The notes under the pieces were generated by a model. It did not search any database, was not told the DNA's origin, and was given only the letters and a program-made list of their open reading frames with translations. Positions 1 to 10,500 of a stretch of 22,777 nucleotides of DNA are shown here, piece by piece. Positions within the stretch are counted from its first letter, which is position 1, and every line of letters starts with the position of its first letter. Source of the stretch: Saccoglossus kowalevskii (Eukaryota; Hemichordata; Enteropneusta; Harrimaniidae); the NCBI RefSeq assembly GCF_000003605.2, contig NW_003133369.1, forward strand, positions 156,374-179,150, read 5' to 3'. Both the position numbers and the translations under genes were made by a program.

Positions 1-310
1 TTAAAAGTGATATTTTCAACTTCTTGTTAAAAACCACCGCAAGTCCAATTGCTTTAATATTACATTTATAGGTACTACATGTGGACTTTTCTTGGATTTG
101 TTCATTTTGTAATGATATCGTCAATTCTCTAATTTTGGTGAATATTTTTGTCATTTTTGGTAAAAAGTGATATTTTCTTCTTGTTAAAAACCACAATCAT
201 TTATGGTGAAAAATGATATTTTTGAATTCTTGTTGAAAACAGCAAGTCCCATTGCATTGATACTATGCATATTGTTCATTTTCTAATGATATCTTCTGTT
301 CTTTAATTAA
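1..310. repeat. Degenerate tandem duplication in an intron
   Basis: A block resembling TAAAAAGTGATATTTTC..TTCTTGTTAAAAACCAC occurs at 1-38, about 160-195 and, more diverged, 203-241. Each outer copy is followed by a related block: GCAAGTCCAATTGC at 41 and GCAAGTCCCATTGC at 243, then TTGTTCATTTTGTAATGATATC at about 100 and TTGTTCATTTTCTAATGATATC at about 270. This is an old tandem duplication of roughly 200 bases with a partial third copy. It lies in the intron upstream of the left-edge terminal exon, and the window starts inside it. Confidence 0.6.
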
Positions 311-391
311 AATGTGCATTGCTAACAGCGGAGCTATCTCAGCCGAGAGGCTGCTTGTTTAACTAAAAATATTTGTTTGTTGGATTGACAG

Positions 392-557
392 AGTTCATGA
401 TCCAGACGAACCAAAGGAGAATATCTTTCTTGTCGAACAGCGAGATAAGCGTTATTTGATGAATACTATTGCACAGTTGAGCACAGAAGATACATTTTCC
501 AGTTTGACCGGCACTTCTGCATTACCCAAGAACCTTCCAGAAAGTTCTTGTGATTAA
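392..557 (+). CDS. 3'-terminal coding exon of an unidentified gene (partial)
   Basis: A pyrimidine-containing tract and an AG acceptor at 390-391 are followed by an open frame from 393 to the TAA at 555-557, giving 54 residues plus stop. The first base (392) completes a codon begun in an upstream exon outside the window. The peptide starts VHDPDEPKENIFLVEQRDKR and ends in a Ser/Thr/Pro-rich tail (TSALPKNLPESSCD). It is charged and hydrophilic, with no membrane segment, so it looks like the soluble C-terminus of an intracellular protein. An AATAAA 48 bases after the stop supports a genuine 3' end. I do not recognise the family. An alternative is a pseudogene fragment, but acceptor, intact frame, stop and poly(A) signal all agree. 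Confidence 0.65.
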
Positions 558-604
558 GGAAAGATGAATGGTAGACTGTGAATCAATGGATTTTCCCATT
601 CTTT

Positions 605-610
605 AATAAA
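605..610 (+). terminator. poly(A) signal AATAAA of the left-edge gene
   Basis: Canonical AATAAA, 48 bases after the TAA of the terminal exon, followed by T-rich and GT-containing sequence within 40 bases. Cleavage would fall at about 625-635, giving a short 3' UTR. Confidence 0.6.
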
Positions 611-639
611 TACTTTCCATTTCCAGACACAATTGGTTT

Positions 640-1599
640 ATTGTAGTATTTGCTGATTTAGATTTTAACATTGTAATATTATAAGTCATCTGTGATGGCT
701 ATAAATTATTAGGAATTTACACTCTATTAGTTGTAATGTTAGTTTGTTTTTTTTTAATCGAAAATTTTATGATTTGCCATCTCTTAAAAAACTAAATTTT
801 ATAAATTACAGTACCATGGTACTCATTTTTGGGTGGTATTTATATTAAGTTAAATCTAAGATAATATTACTGAAGGCTTGTGAAATTTTTCTGCATGGAG
901 TATCTTCATAATATCGACAATATGCATATCTATGAATATGTATTAAGATATGAATATTTTCAGGGATTTTGTTCGACATGATTCTATTGTCAATTAGTCT
1001 CATCTTTAGAATAAACTTTGTAAATATACAACTAATACAGTTTTACCTAAAAATACAACTGCTCTGGGGTGTTATGTTTACAAATGTGTTATTGACAGCT
1101 ATTGATTCAGCACGCACAGTGCAAGTTTTGTCTACCCGGAGGATGTCTGCAAAACTGTAGGTGTGTATTGGATACCTTTATTGTATCATCAGATGCTTAT
1201 GGTTATACCATAATCCAAACTAATTTTTATCCAATATTTGGATATATTATAAACAAATTTTTTTGTCTAAATCTTACAATTTGCAACATTGGTGATAATG
1301 TCACAATAATCTTTGTAATGTGTATCTTATCATTTGTTATGATATAGGTGAAAATTTAGATTAAGTAAAATGTTTAACATGGAAATAAGCAAGTGAGTAC
1401 AAGCACACACTATATTTAGAATAAAATGTTAGTACATGTAATAGAATTACTTTCTAAGATGTTATTTAGATAGCAGTTTTCTGAACTATCTATATTTTTC
1501 TTGCCTAAAGTTTTGCCATTATTAATCCATGTTTATTAATTACCAACCTTGTATAAATGGGTTTGTGTGACCTCATTAATATAAGTGTAATATCTCAAG
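640..1599. other. AT-rich intergenic stretch, nothing supported
   Basis: Downstream of the left-edge gene. The open frames here (for example 969-1160 and 1102-1347) are short, rich in Ile/Leu/Phe as expected for AT-rich non-coding DNA, and lack recognisable domains or splice context. Confidence 0.5.
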
Positions 1600-1860
1600 C
1601 ACTGTTGCAGATAAGGAAATGCAACTAGTGCTATAGTTGAGGCATTTGATAAAAAAATACGACTAACATATTAAATGACTGTATATGGTCATGTGATCTA
1701 ATTAATATGCATAACTACTATATTAACACTGCTGCAACTAATGACATGCAACCATTGCTGTAATAAAAGAATTTGACAAGATACGACTAACATACATGTC
1801 CACATATGGTCAGGTGATAATATGCATAACTGCATATGGTAAAATGCATAACTGTAACAC
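1600..1860. repeat. Degenerate tandem duplication, period about 127 bases
   Basis: ACTGTTGCAG at 1601 pairs with ACTGCTGCAA at 1728. Both are followed by ATGCAAC, then TTTGA.AA followed by ATACGACTAACATA, then TATGGTCA.GTGAT and AATATGCATAACT in the same order. A partial, more diverged third unit may continue to about 1910 (TATGTGGTCAAAATATGAATAAC). The unit has no coding capacity. Confidence 0.65.
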
Positions 1861-1869
1861 CTTGAACAA

Positions 1870-4453
1870 AAGCAAGTATGTGGTCAAAATATGAATAACA
1901 ACTTAAATGATTTTACTTCATGTGATCAATACAATTTTTGCTTTATGTGAATTAAAAATATGCTTCTAATATAGTAAGTACTTCATGCCTGCATACCCTT
2001 AGCACATGGAAGTTCTTTCTAAGATTTCTTTGATTCAATCCCTGTTTAGATGAAGTTTGGCTTCTGTCCATCTGTGCTTTGACCGATCACATTCAAACTA
2101 ATTGGCAACACAAAGAACATGTATGTAGATTTAATACTTGATATGCACGTTTTTTTTACAATTTGATTAAATATGGCTGGCTGGTGACCATTTGTGTTTT
2201 CCAATTTTCCAAACTCCTGTACTTAATTGTGGCTGTAGCCATTCCTCACGGATGAACAGTCGGAATTTGAACTTTGTAACAAGATCATGCATTCTGGGTT
2301 ACAGGTGCATGTCATGTACATGTATTTTTTCGTGATTCAATTAGTCACCCTTTTTATTTTCCACCCATATTGATTCCTCACTAATATATCTCCTGATTCA
2401 GTTGAAAGTGTCCACACAAATACTATACTCGTATCACAATTATAACGAGGACTGTTTTATGATTTGATCAAATTTAAACTTTGCCCCAACTAAATTTAAA
2501 ACTGACTGAAATCACTTTCACCATTTTAATATATCCCATTTTCGTATTAATACCAAGTTTATTTTAACAAATGTTTATTTGGTAAAATGTTTATATCCAA
2601 ATTTCAGAACGCTTTATACCTGCGATTTATACCTGTGCAGGTAAAATTTGCATGGCACTAAGTATCAACTCTTTGAAATCATGGGGAATACTTTGTAGAA
2701 GCTCATTTGAAAGTCAGGGTTAAGAACCTTTAATTTTTGTGAAATTGTTTCCATAGATTGTTGCCAATAGTCCACTCATTTCAGGAAATTTCCTTTATTG
2801 TTAAATGCAAGTGCTACAATTCTTGTGTTCTAGGCAACTATTTATTTCTCAGGACATCTACGAGTCTGTGACGTTAAAATAATTTTTTTTTTTTTGGAAT
2901 AAAAGTACATGCGCTAACATTATTTGCTAACAACAACAATATTTCTCATAATGGATGTTTTATGTTTATTTTTAATTTTTAGAGGGAGTTGTGAAATTTG
3001 GGGCAATAAAATATGTTTTATTTCCATGTCTGTTTCATCGTAATTGAAGGTTAAAAGAAAAATGTTGTTACAATTGTAATGCATATTCCACCATTTACTG
3101 AATTTATATTCTCATGGAGTCTAAAATTCACCAGTGTGATAAACACATAATTTAATTCTGCTATGCACTATAGAAGAAATATCGACATTGAAGAGAGCTT
3201 GCATTTTATTTTGCTCACATCCAAAAATGTGTGCAAGGATACAGCAGTACTCGGTTACATAGCTTCTTTTCATGCTGTGATGCAAGTTAAGTTCCTTCAC
3301 ACTCGGCCAAGGGGGTTGCAGATGAAGAGGGGATGCTGTCCAATCATGTGACTTTAATGCCTTAACATACTGCACTTAATGACTTATTTCTTCATTCTTA
3401 ACAAATCTGGTTTACAAGTTAGTGCTTATCACACTGAGACAGGTTTTCGTTCCGCTGTTTGATGAGAAGCGTAGCTGGCATCTTGAACTTTTTTACACAG
3501 TTATGAGACTCTGGTCAGTCATTTCTATAAGAATGTTGGTTCTTTGAACAATTGAGCTAAACCACAAGATAAGCATAATTACTTTAATAAGAAGGTATTT
3601 TTGTCAAGTGACAGGCAATAGAAAGTCTTGGAAACACTTCTAATGGGGAGGCAAGAGAAGTTTTCAAAACTATAGGGCAATTAAGCTCTATCCATGGTAT
3701 GTCTGACACTGTCGCACATGTCTAGCCCTGCAGAATGGCAAGCAAGGTGTTTTCCTCAGATTGCACCTTACACCTATCATTCACACTTACTGAAATAGTA
3801 CCAGTCCTAGTCAGTCTCTGTGAAGTGCTAATAATTTTATTTAATCCATATTTAAGAAATACTACCTAAATCAGAATTGATATCATTGGTTGCAGTGATT
3901 ACTGTCCTGAGAATAGCGCTGTGTTATCTGCACAAAGCACTATCTTACAATGATTAATATCTAACACGTATATGACCAGATTGTACTGATACAAGCAACA
4001 ACAACCAACCTTCACTTGTTTACGGTCGAAAATCTTAAAGCTGTATGTGAAATCAAATTCGGGTCATTCGCCTAGAAACGAATAATTTTACTTGGGCCCG
4101 GACTGGGTGGTCATAAGTAGTCATGTGAGGCATAAAATCGTTTTAACAACAAAATATTAATAAAACCTATCCTAATGTAACATCAAATAATATAAATTGG
4201 ATCGATAATTTGTTATTATGGTGTCCCTATTTTTACAAAAATCGAGCATAGCTACTGCTGTGAGATACAGTGAATGAAAAGTATATTCAACACTGGAGTG
4301 TGCTATAATGCCGACGTAGTGGGCGATATTGGCTTGACGGTTTAACATTAAAATATAAACAAAAGTGCACTTAAAAAACCCAAAGGATTCTCATCAGGCG
4401 CTGTTGTCAGTCAGATGTGCATGTTGTTTAGTCAATGTTATAATGTTCTTTGA
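1870..4453. other. Intergenic DNA, no gene supported
   Basis: AT-rich sequence with a poly(T) run near 2883-2895. Overlapping open frames on both strands at about 3121-3375 have no splice context or recognisable domain. A weak + frame near 3424-3549 reads TLRQVFVPLFDEKRSW and onward without a stop for about 40 codons, but I cannot tie it to a gene. No RNA gene or transposon ends seen. Confidence 0.4.
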
Positions 4454-4610
4454 TTAAAGCGGGAGGGTCGTCACCTAAGCACGCGCGCGAATTGAGTCCC
4501 AAGCGACGATAACAACACGCTAAATACGCAAAGGCTCATGAGTAGACGCTTGTTTGTGAACAATGACACGCTATGGCCATCTGACGCAGGTGACGACTCC
4601 TCTGCTTTAA
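4454..4610 (+). mobile_element. MITE-A copy 1, non-autonomous DNA transposon with TTAA flanks
   Basis: A 157-base element bounded by TTAA at 4454-4457 and 4607-4610. The left end reads AGCGGGAGGGTCGTCACCT and the right end is its approximate inverse, AGGTGACGACTCCTCTGCT, so the terminal inverted repeat is about 20-25 bases. The interior (GAATTGAGTCCCAAGCGACG, then AACAATGACACGCTATGGCC) recurs in the copies at 8860-9028 (inverted) and 18375-18540. TTAA target duplication is typical of piggyBac and Kolobok elements, so one of these probably supplied the transposase. There is no coding capacity. This is the cleanest copy at its borders. Confidence 0.85.
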
Positions 4611-5061
4611 CAACTGGTATATGTATGGCTCATTAATATTCTGACGTTCAAAGTTTACTCAGGAAGGCCGAGAACCATGTGGATGGATAACAACAATCCT
4701 TCAACTATTTTTAATGCATGTATATGGCACAACATCAAGAACATTAGCGTTCAATATTATTTAGCTTGCTGAAATCAGAGGGCACCTGATAGTGATGATG
4801 CGGTCATTTACAGGTAGGCAATATACACTCTGGCGTTGTCTTTGATTGACTATAACAGTAATACTACTACTAATCTTTGGTAGCGGACATTTTTGTTCAG
4901 CATTTACTAGGAAAGTACGTCTTAGCTCCAACCTTTACCTGTTTACTAGTTTATTATAGTTTCCAGATTGCCGAGCTGTGTGAATGAATGTTCACTATAG
5001 TGAATGAAATGAGCAGGTGATTTGTGTTTGAATGAAACATGTGAATTACTAAGATAATTAG
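4611..5061. other. Intergenic DNA with a short perfect palindrome
   Basis: AT-rich sequence upstream of the small ORF at 5062. It contains a 14-base perfect palindrome TTCACTATAGTGAA at 4991-5004, which could be a dimeric transcription-factor site or chance. No coding exon is supported. Confidence 0.35.
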
Positions 5062-5346
5062 ATGAATCCCGATTCCTCAAGATTACGTAAAACACGTACG
5101 CAGCGACAAAATACAACCCCTGATGAGACTGTAGAAAAACGGCCTAAAACTCACAGTAATATTTCATTACAGAGCGGCAACTCGGACGCTAAAGTTGAAA
5201 GGCCGGGGGGGGGGGTACTCCAAGTTAGACCTGTTACCCATGCTGAAGTATACCTTTTCGAAATATCCTCTAAACACGTAGAGAACGTTGAACTTAGAGG
5301 CAGGGCGAAGGCAAGTTTTTATTTATTTAATAATGGATACGTGTAA
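5062..5346 (+). CDS. Small uncharacterised ORF, possible single-exon gene or gene relic
   Basis: A 94-codon frame starts at ATG 5062, immediately after an in-frame TAG, and ends with TAA at 5344-5346. The N-terminal half is strongly basic and polar (SRLRKTRTQRQNTTPDE, then KRPKTHSN), suggesting a disordered or nucleic-acid-binding segment. The middle contains PGGG, encoded by an 11-base G run at 5205-5215, a site prone to length changes. The C-terminal part (VTHAEVYLFEISSKHVENVE) could form a small folded piece. An AATAAA lies about 95 bases after the stop. No domain is recognised. It may instead be part of an unlisted repeat or chance; real protein-coding status is unproven. Confidence 0.25.
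   Translation: MNPDSSRLRKTRTQRQNTTPDETVEKRPKTHSNISLQSGNSDAKVERPGGGVLQVRPVTHAEVYLFEISSKHVENVELRGRAKASFYLFNNGYV
5205..5215 (+). repeat. Poly(G) tract, 11 bases
   Basis: Uninterrupted G run inside the small ORF at 5062-5346. Similar homopolymers occur as C at 9012-9021 (inside MITE-A copy 2) and G at 9341-9351 (intron of the Cys-rich gene). All are likely length-variable and are common points of assembly error. Confidence 0.85.
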
Positions 5347-5509
5347 CTTTGTATTTCTTGAAAAGGATTACATTACATTCCATTGAACAAAAACATGTGT
5401 ATATATATTTATTATTTCTATAGTGATTGGAAATACGAAATAAAGTATGAAAGCTATGTAATTCAGTGTATGGTTACTCTTCAGTCCTGTATTCTAATGT
5501 CCACAAGTA

Positions 5510-5816
5510 TTAAAGGCCGATAGTCGTCGCGCCACGCATGCGCGAGATATATTGGTCTCATATAAACAAAGATGGCGTCTTTGACTGTTGCGCAGATCAA
5601 CGAGTACAAACTAACACGTTACCAGGCGTTAATTAAGTTTTGTTTTAGGTGATTGGAAGGTATCGAATTGGAGTCTCCGGTGGTAATTAGTGCAAGTCGC
5701 GCCCAGGTCAAACCTCATACTTGTGATTTCCATTAAAAGAGCGCATTGAATTGTGGGAAAATCAATGTTTATCAACACAAATAACGCACATGCGCAGCGC
5801 GACTACAGCCCTTTAA
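5510..5816 (+). mobile_element. MITE-B copy 1, non-autonomous DNA transposon with TTAA flanks
   Basis: A 307-base element bounded by TTAA at 5510-5513 and 5813-5816. Left end AGGCCGATAGTCGTCGCGCC, right end GCGCAGCGCGACTACAGCCCT, which is inverted-complementary over about 20-25 bases with mismatches. A second copy lies at about 18016-18320 in the same orientation, with long shared blocks such as GGTCTCATATAAACAAA, GGTAATTAGTGCAAGTCGCG and CCCAGGTC. Inside, a TATAAA-like stretch precedes AAGATGGCGTC, and the ATG opens 26 codons. The end sequences resemble those of MITE-A, so both families were probably moved by related transposases. Confidence 0.85.
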
Positions 5817-6153
5817 TGATAAATAAAATCATCTTTTGATCAGCGATGCGTCGTAAAGATGTCAATGTTTGGAAACTTGTTGATTATAAGCACACTATCT
5901 TCTTGTGTCGCTTGCTCCCCTCTCACCGTCTATTTGTAGTGATTCCTTTATATTTTCTTCCCGATATGGTGAGTAATATTACATGGTATTTAGGATTTTG
6001 GTGTCCAAGCATAGGTTGTTTGACACCACTACCAATGTCCCTGGTCAGCTGGTGCGACAGTGACATTTTCGTCATTACCCCCAGCTTCCTCAGTCTGTTT
6101 TTCCACTTCGCTGCCGAAAATAGCGAAGCGAGGAAACAAACGGGGGAAGCTTG
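5817..6153. other. Stretch between MITE-B copy 1 and the LTR-like repeat
   Basis: Both strands carry open frames here: + from 5846, - from 6159. The + frame is followed at 5966 by a consensus-like donor (ATGGTGAGTAAT), but there is no supporting acceptor or domain. I treat the frames as chance or as decayed repeat sequence. Confidence 0.35.
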
Positions 6154-6824
6154 TGTCATGAATTTGTTTTCGCGTATCTGTTGACCGACTTAATTAGTTG
6201 ATTACGAGCGAATTGCTGTGTTATGTCTGTCATCGTGTAGGCCTATTTGAAGTTTTGGACGGAACTTGGCTCAGTGATTTGGAACTAATTACAAGATACC
6301 GTCGCTATTCTGACAGTTTATATTGATAGTTATTAATGTAGTGAACGATTAATCAAAAGATATGACGTATTCAGTACTTAGTGTGATTGGCTTTATGATT
6401 GAAGGTTACGCCCTAGAGTCTTTTACTGCTTTGTAATTGGTTAGAGTTGTGAAAATGAATAAAGAGAGTTTGAGTTGGTCTTGACGAACACAGCACGATA
6501 GACGCAGAAGAGAGAGAGTGCAGTCCTGGGCAGTCGAGAGTCCTATCCAGGGGTGAGCCTTGAGAGAGTCCAGTCTTGGGCGAGTCTTGGGTCAGCCTTG
6601 TGAGAGTCTTGGGGACTTTTCCTCAGGGCGCTGTGGCTTATAGAGTGCTCCAAAAGATCGACTAAGACGAGAGCTGAAACATATTTCGTTGTGTGTGTCT
6701 TATTTGACTGTAAAGTTAAAGTGACTTTCCCGATCCCGTACCTCAAGGGGACGAGATAGAGAGACGAGACGAGTTCCCCCCTGACAGTGTGGAGACCCCG
6801 AGAGAAAGAATATCCCCCTGATAC
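6154..6824 (+). repeat. LTR-like dispersed repeat, copy 1 (inverted relative to 15264-15926)
   Basis: Most of this segment matches the reverse complement of 15264-15926. The core begins TGTCATGAATTTG (6154) and reaches CCCCCCTGACA (6786), giving LTR-like TGTCA...TGACA inverted ends. Homology in both copies continues about 38 bases to CCCCCTGATA. An AATAAA at 6458-6463, conserved in both copies, is placed as in the R region of an LTR. Downstream is a degenerate array of AGTCTTGGGC-like units (about 6515-6625). No 5-base target duplication is evident at the TG/CA borders and no retroviral coding region is present. Solo LTR, or a conserved end of a non-autonomous retroelement, is the best reading. 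Confidence 0.6.
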
Positions 6825-7149
6825 TTGGATACCTCATGCAAGCGATCAATCTATAACAGTGGCACAGCGGAGAAACTAACAGTAACACAAACACAACTAC
6901 ATTTTGTAGATTTTTCCGTACTTCATTTTAATCTATAAAGTAACACAGAATGAGAAAATGTAAATTCCAGATAAAAACATACAGTTGTGTAGAGTAACAG
7001 TGACTGGTGTACCAATTCATAATTCGGAAAGACTATTAATATATGGCTCATGCATCCTGGACTTTTGGATACAGTGTATCAGACAGCCAATCACTGTATT
7101 CTTGCATAAAATATATTTTATGATTTGGTGAATTTATGTATAATTATAT
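6825..7149 (-). other. 3' flank and probable 3' UTR of the Cys-rich gene
   Basis: Reading on the - strand after the stop codon, an 18-base perfect palindrome CATAAAATATATTTTATG (7105-7122) includes the weak poly(A) variant AATATA on both strands. A commoner variant, ATTAAA, lies at 6932-6927 (- strand). No canonical AATAAA was found, so the transcript end is uncertain. Confidence 0.4.
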
Positions 7150-7526
7150 TTAAATTTCTAGGTTGTCCTTTTTCTGCTTGTCAACATAAGAGTAGAAATC
7201 ATTACAGCATGGCAACTTGTTTTCCCAGCGCCATATCTCGGCATCTACTTCGAATTCACGAAAGACGTACAGCCTGCAATATCCGGCGGTGGCCAATTTG
7301 TAAAGGAAGAACTCGGTTACGTCGTCCCCAGGGCTCCAGGCTGGCGTGGTGCGGCATTTATCAGTTTCGTACAAGAAACACGTTGTGTGACGTAGAGCAG
7401 CAATGCACGACGCTGCGAAGGGTGATTTGGCGTAGTTAACAGCGATTCGGTCACAGTGTCTGATAATGTCATCCAGATCGTGCTGTGAGCAATTCACACT
7501 CGTGCAGTTCCAGTTTACTCCATATT
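7150..7526 (-). CDS. Cys-rich gene, exon 4 (C-terminal)
   Basis: Acceptor TTTGTTACAG|AATATGG follows the base carried from exon 3, giving GAA-TAT-GGA. It encodes residues 165-289 with nine cysteines, including CTSVNC, the spaced series between residues 189 and 222, and a CC pair (271-272) before a short charged tail DKQKKDNLEI and TAA at 7152-7150. An upstream in-frame ATG at 7548 lies in the intron and is not the start. Confidence 0.9.
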
Positions 7527-10500
7527 CTGTAACAAATACAAAAATCAATACGTATGCTTAGGTTTACCAAATAGACAGTTGCACTATGTATAACATTTTT
7601 TCGCATACCACAGGCGCTTCACCAATGACTGGCGTCAGCGTCAATTAAATTAATTACCCAGCCGTTGACTACACAACAACACACTGCAACTATATTCTAA
7701 ATACATACACAATTTGTCAAACCAATGATCCATAGATCCGAGATATACAACCAAGAATTAGCGTCGAATATCCCAGAAAAAAGAGAGCACTTCCTTCTTA
7801 ACACGTGACACCCAAATATTATTCTAAGTCGGAATCAAACTGTTTATTTAAGTACCCAAGAATTCTACATCAGTCAAGCTTCATTTATGCCATCTGAATT
7901 CATCCGTGTAGCAATTTAACCACAAAATCATGTTCGGGGAATTTAATCGACACCGGGAACAGAATCTTTTTAGTAATTTACCAATTTGTTTACCCTAGTA
8001 TGTCTGGACAAACGAATCGTAGCATGACAGGAATACATTTTTCAAAACCAATTATATCATTTTGTGTGTTTTTTCGCTTCCATAGTCAAACCCCAATGAT
8101 CTATGCCACAATGAACACTGCCATAAAGATTTTCAGTTTTTGTAAATTCCTTCGTTTTTATGCAGAAAAATACACCATTTTTTCCAAGTAAAATCATATC
8201 TATTCAGAATTATTCAAGAAAATTATTTATGGGTGAATTTATGTACATGTATTATCTTGTCAAAATCAGTTGTTTTTTTTCTCCCAAAAACGAACGAAAC
8301 AATTTCACAATGTCAGAAACGGGAAGTCTTTATCGTAGTGTTAATGCTACATTAGTGGGCTTCTGAGGCAATATCAGAACGCATGACGATGAACAGCAAC
8401 TTTTCGTTGATTAATTAATAAATGTATTTTTTAACAATATATTGACAAGTTGCTTTTTAGTATCATAATACTTATATACTTTTCATACTTTCTATAAATA
8501 TTTTACATACATTCCTCTCTTCTACAACAATTATTACACACACAATGCATGTGGTATGCCTGGTTTAATTGATAACGAATACTTTTTTTTAAACGCCTAT
8601 CACAACTGAACACTTATTTATAAAATAATTCTTGTCTAACCTTTTCCGTAAGTGAACTGCACATCGTAATCAGCGTCGTTTTCGCACAACCCGTTCTCGC
8701 GATAATATGACGTCACATTAACGAGATAATTGACGTAATCATCTAAATTGGCAGGGTCATCCCAAGGTCCCATTTCCAGATAAGTCTTATCGCTGTTACA
8801 AGACGAGTTGAGATAACAGTCTCGCTTCTCCTGTAAATATTAGTTGTTTTATTAAAACCTTAAAGCGGGAGAGTCGTCGCCTGAGAATGCGTCAGAGGGC
8901 CATAGCGTGTCATTGTTTATAAACAAGCCTTTGAGACATGAGCCTTTGCGTTTTTAGCGTGTATGGTTATCATCGTTTGGGACTCAATTCCCGCGCATGC
9001 GCAGGTGACGACCCCCCCCCCGCTTTAAAATAGCAACATCAAAAAACATAAAATGTTTGGAATCACTATAGAAATGTTTGAAGAAAACAGCGGCTATTGT
9101 GCGCGTTCAAAGCGATCGGTAACCTCAAAATACCTGTACCGAACACCTTATGTCCCAATATTTAACATCAATGACAAGAAAAGAGTTAACTAGCACTTTG
9201 TCTAATATATCTCCGGCATAAATGGGTGCCAAGATGTCGCTTAGAACGACGGAGAGTCACAGGATTTTTTTTTTTTGCCTTTCAAATAGTATGACATTAT
9301 TTCATTTTATCAAAGATAGGGGCGATGTAATGTATATGAAGGGGGGGGGGGTAATGGAAAAACACAGTATAATATATTACGATTTTATTTGAAAATATTA
9401 ATTCATTCACAAAATTATATCTGTGTCAAGCGCCCGCACTCTTAGAACGAAGTAACACACACGTGATTTACATTAAATTCTATGTCAGTGAAAAATACTT
9501 TATTACTACATACCTCCAACACTCTGCACCAATGTGCCGATGGATCCCAGTGCCAATAGGCAGGATTTTTCAGGATTCTGGCTCCCTTCATTTCACAGTC
9601 TTCGATTAGATCACATGTGCATGGCGGGGCATCGGTAGATGAGAAAGTGGTGACGGCCGAATCGGAATTCGCCACGTCTGATTCGGTCGACAATTCCACC
9701 ATTGGCGATTCGCGATCAGCGACCTGAAACACAACATAATTAAAGTGACGATCACATCACATATCTATGTGGTGCAACCATCTCAATACGTTGTATAATA
9801 ACGCGATACAGTCGTCGTGTGATGCGATGTATACACCGCTTTTTTGCGCGAAATTCGAACGTTCGCTACCTGACGAAAATGGCGCTTTAAATTAAGTCGT
9901 AAACTACAACAGCAATTATTCTAAATTTGAACTGATCGACCATGATATTGATAATGGTGAGTTATAAAAGTCAATAAGCAATGCTTCAATGACAAATTTT
10001 CTGCTATAAGTATTAATGGCCGTTCTAGATCTACAATGTACGGATTTAATTGACAATTGGTAATAACACGAGTATGATTTGTTCCAGGCAAGCTAACATG
10101 TCTGGGTTGGGTGCACGTGTTTTATACTTCGACATGTAAATGCAAAACGGTTTACAAAGAAATAATATTCCCTTTTATTTTAGAGTTTTTAGAGGACACT
10201 CTAAGCACGACGCAACAAAAGTTATGTTAATCGTAACATGTACGTATAATGGAATGTCATATAGACCGCCATTATTGCACGCACGGGTGTGCTTTAGTAT
10301 ACTTTACGGAGGTGATAATAGGTTGGAAAATCGTACATCATCAAATGTTTTTCCCTCACTGGTATCAGGGTATTTTTTAACAAAATGTTATCTGTAGAAA
10401 TTTTTAAAATATCATCGAATTTATTAAAAAAAAGTATTTTTTATCAGCATCATTGAATTATAATTGTAATACACGACTAGTAATGGTAAGAAAGACGAAT

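Noticed and set aside
969-1347. Two overlapping + strand ORFs of 63 and 81 codons
   Set aside because: Composition is Ile/Leu/Phe-rich as expected from AT-rich DNA, with no domain, start context or splice sites.
3121-3375. Overlapping ORFs on both strands
   Set aside because: Opposite-strand frames over the same bases, no homology recognised, no exon signals.
5846-6184. 112-codon + ORF and opposing - ORF
   Set aside because: It runs into the LTR-like repeat and both strands are open. The GTGAGTAA donor-like site has no partner.
6543-6894. - strand ORFs
   Set aside because: They lie mostly within the LTR-like repeat and are shadows of its purine-rich array.
8000-8366. + strand ORFs of 63 and 68 codons
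   Set aside because: They lie in intron 3 of the - strand Cys-rich gene; low-complexity and AT-driven.
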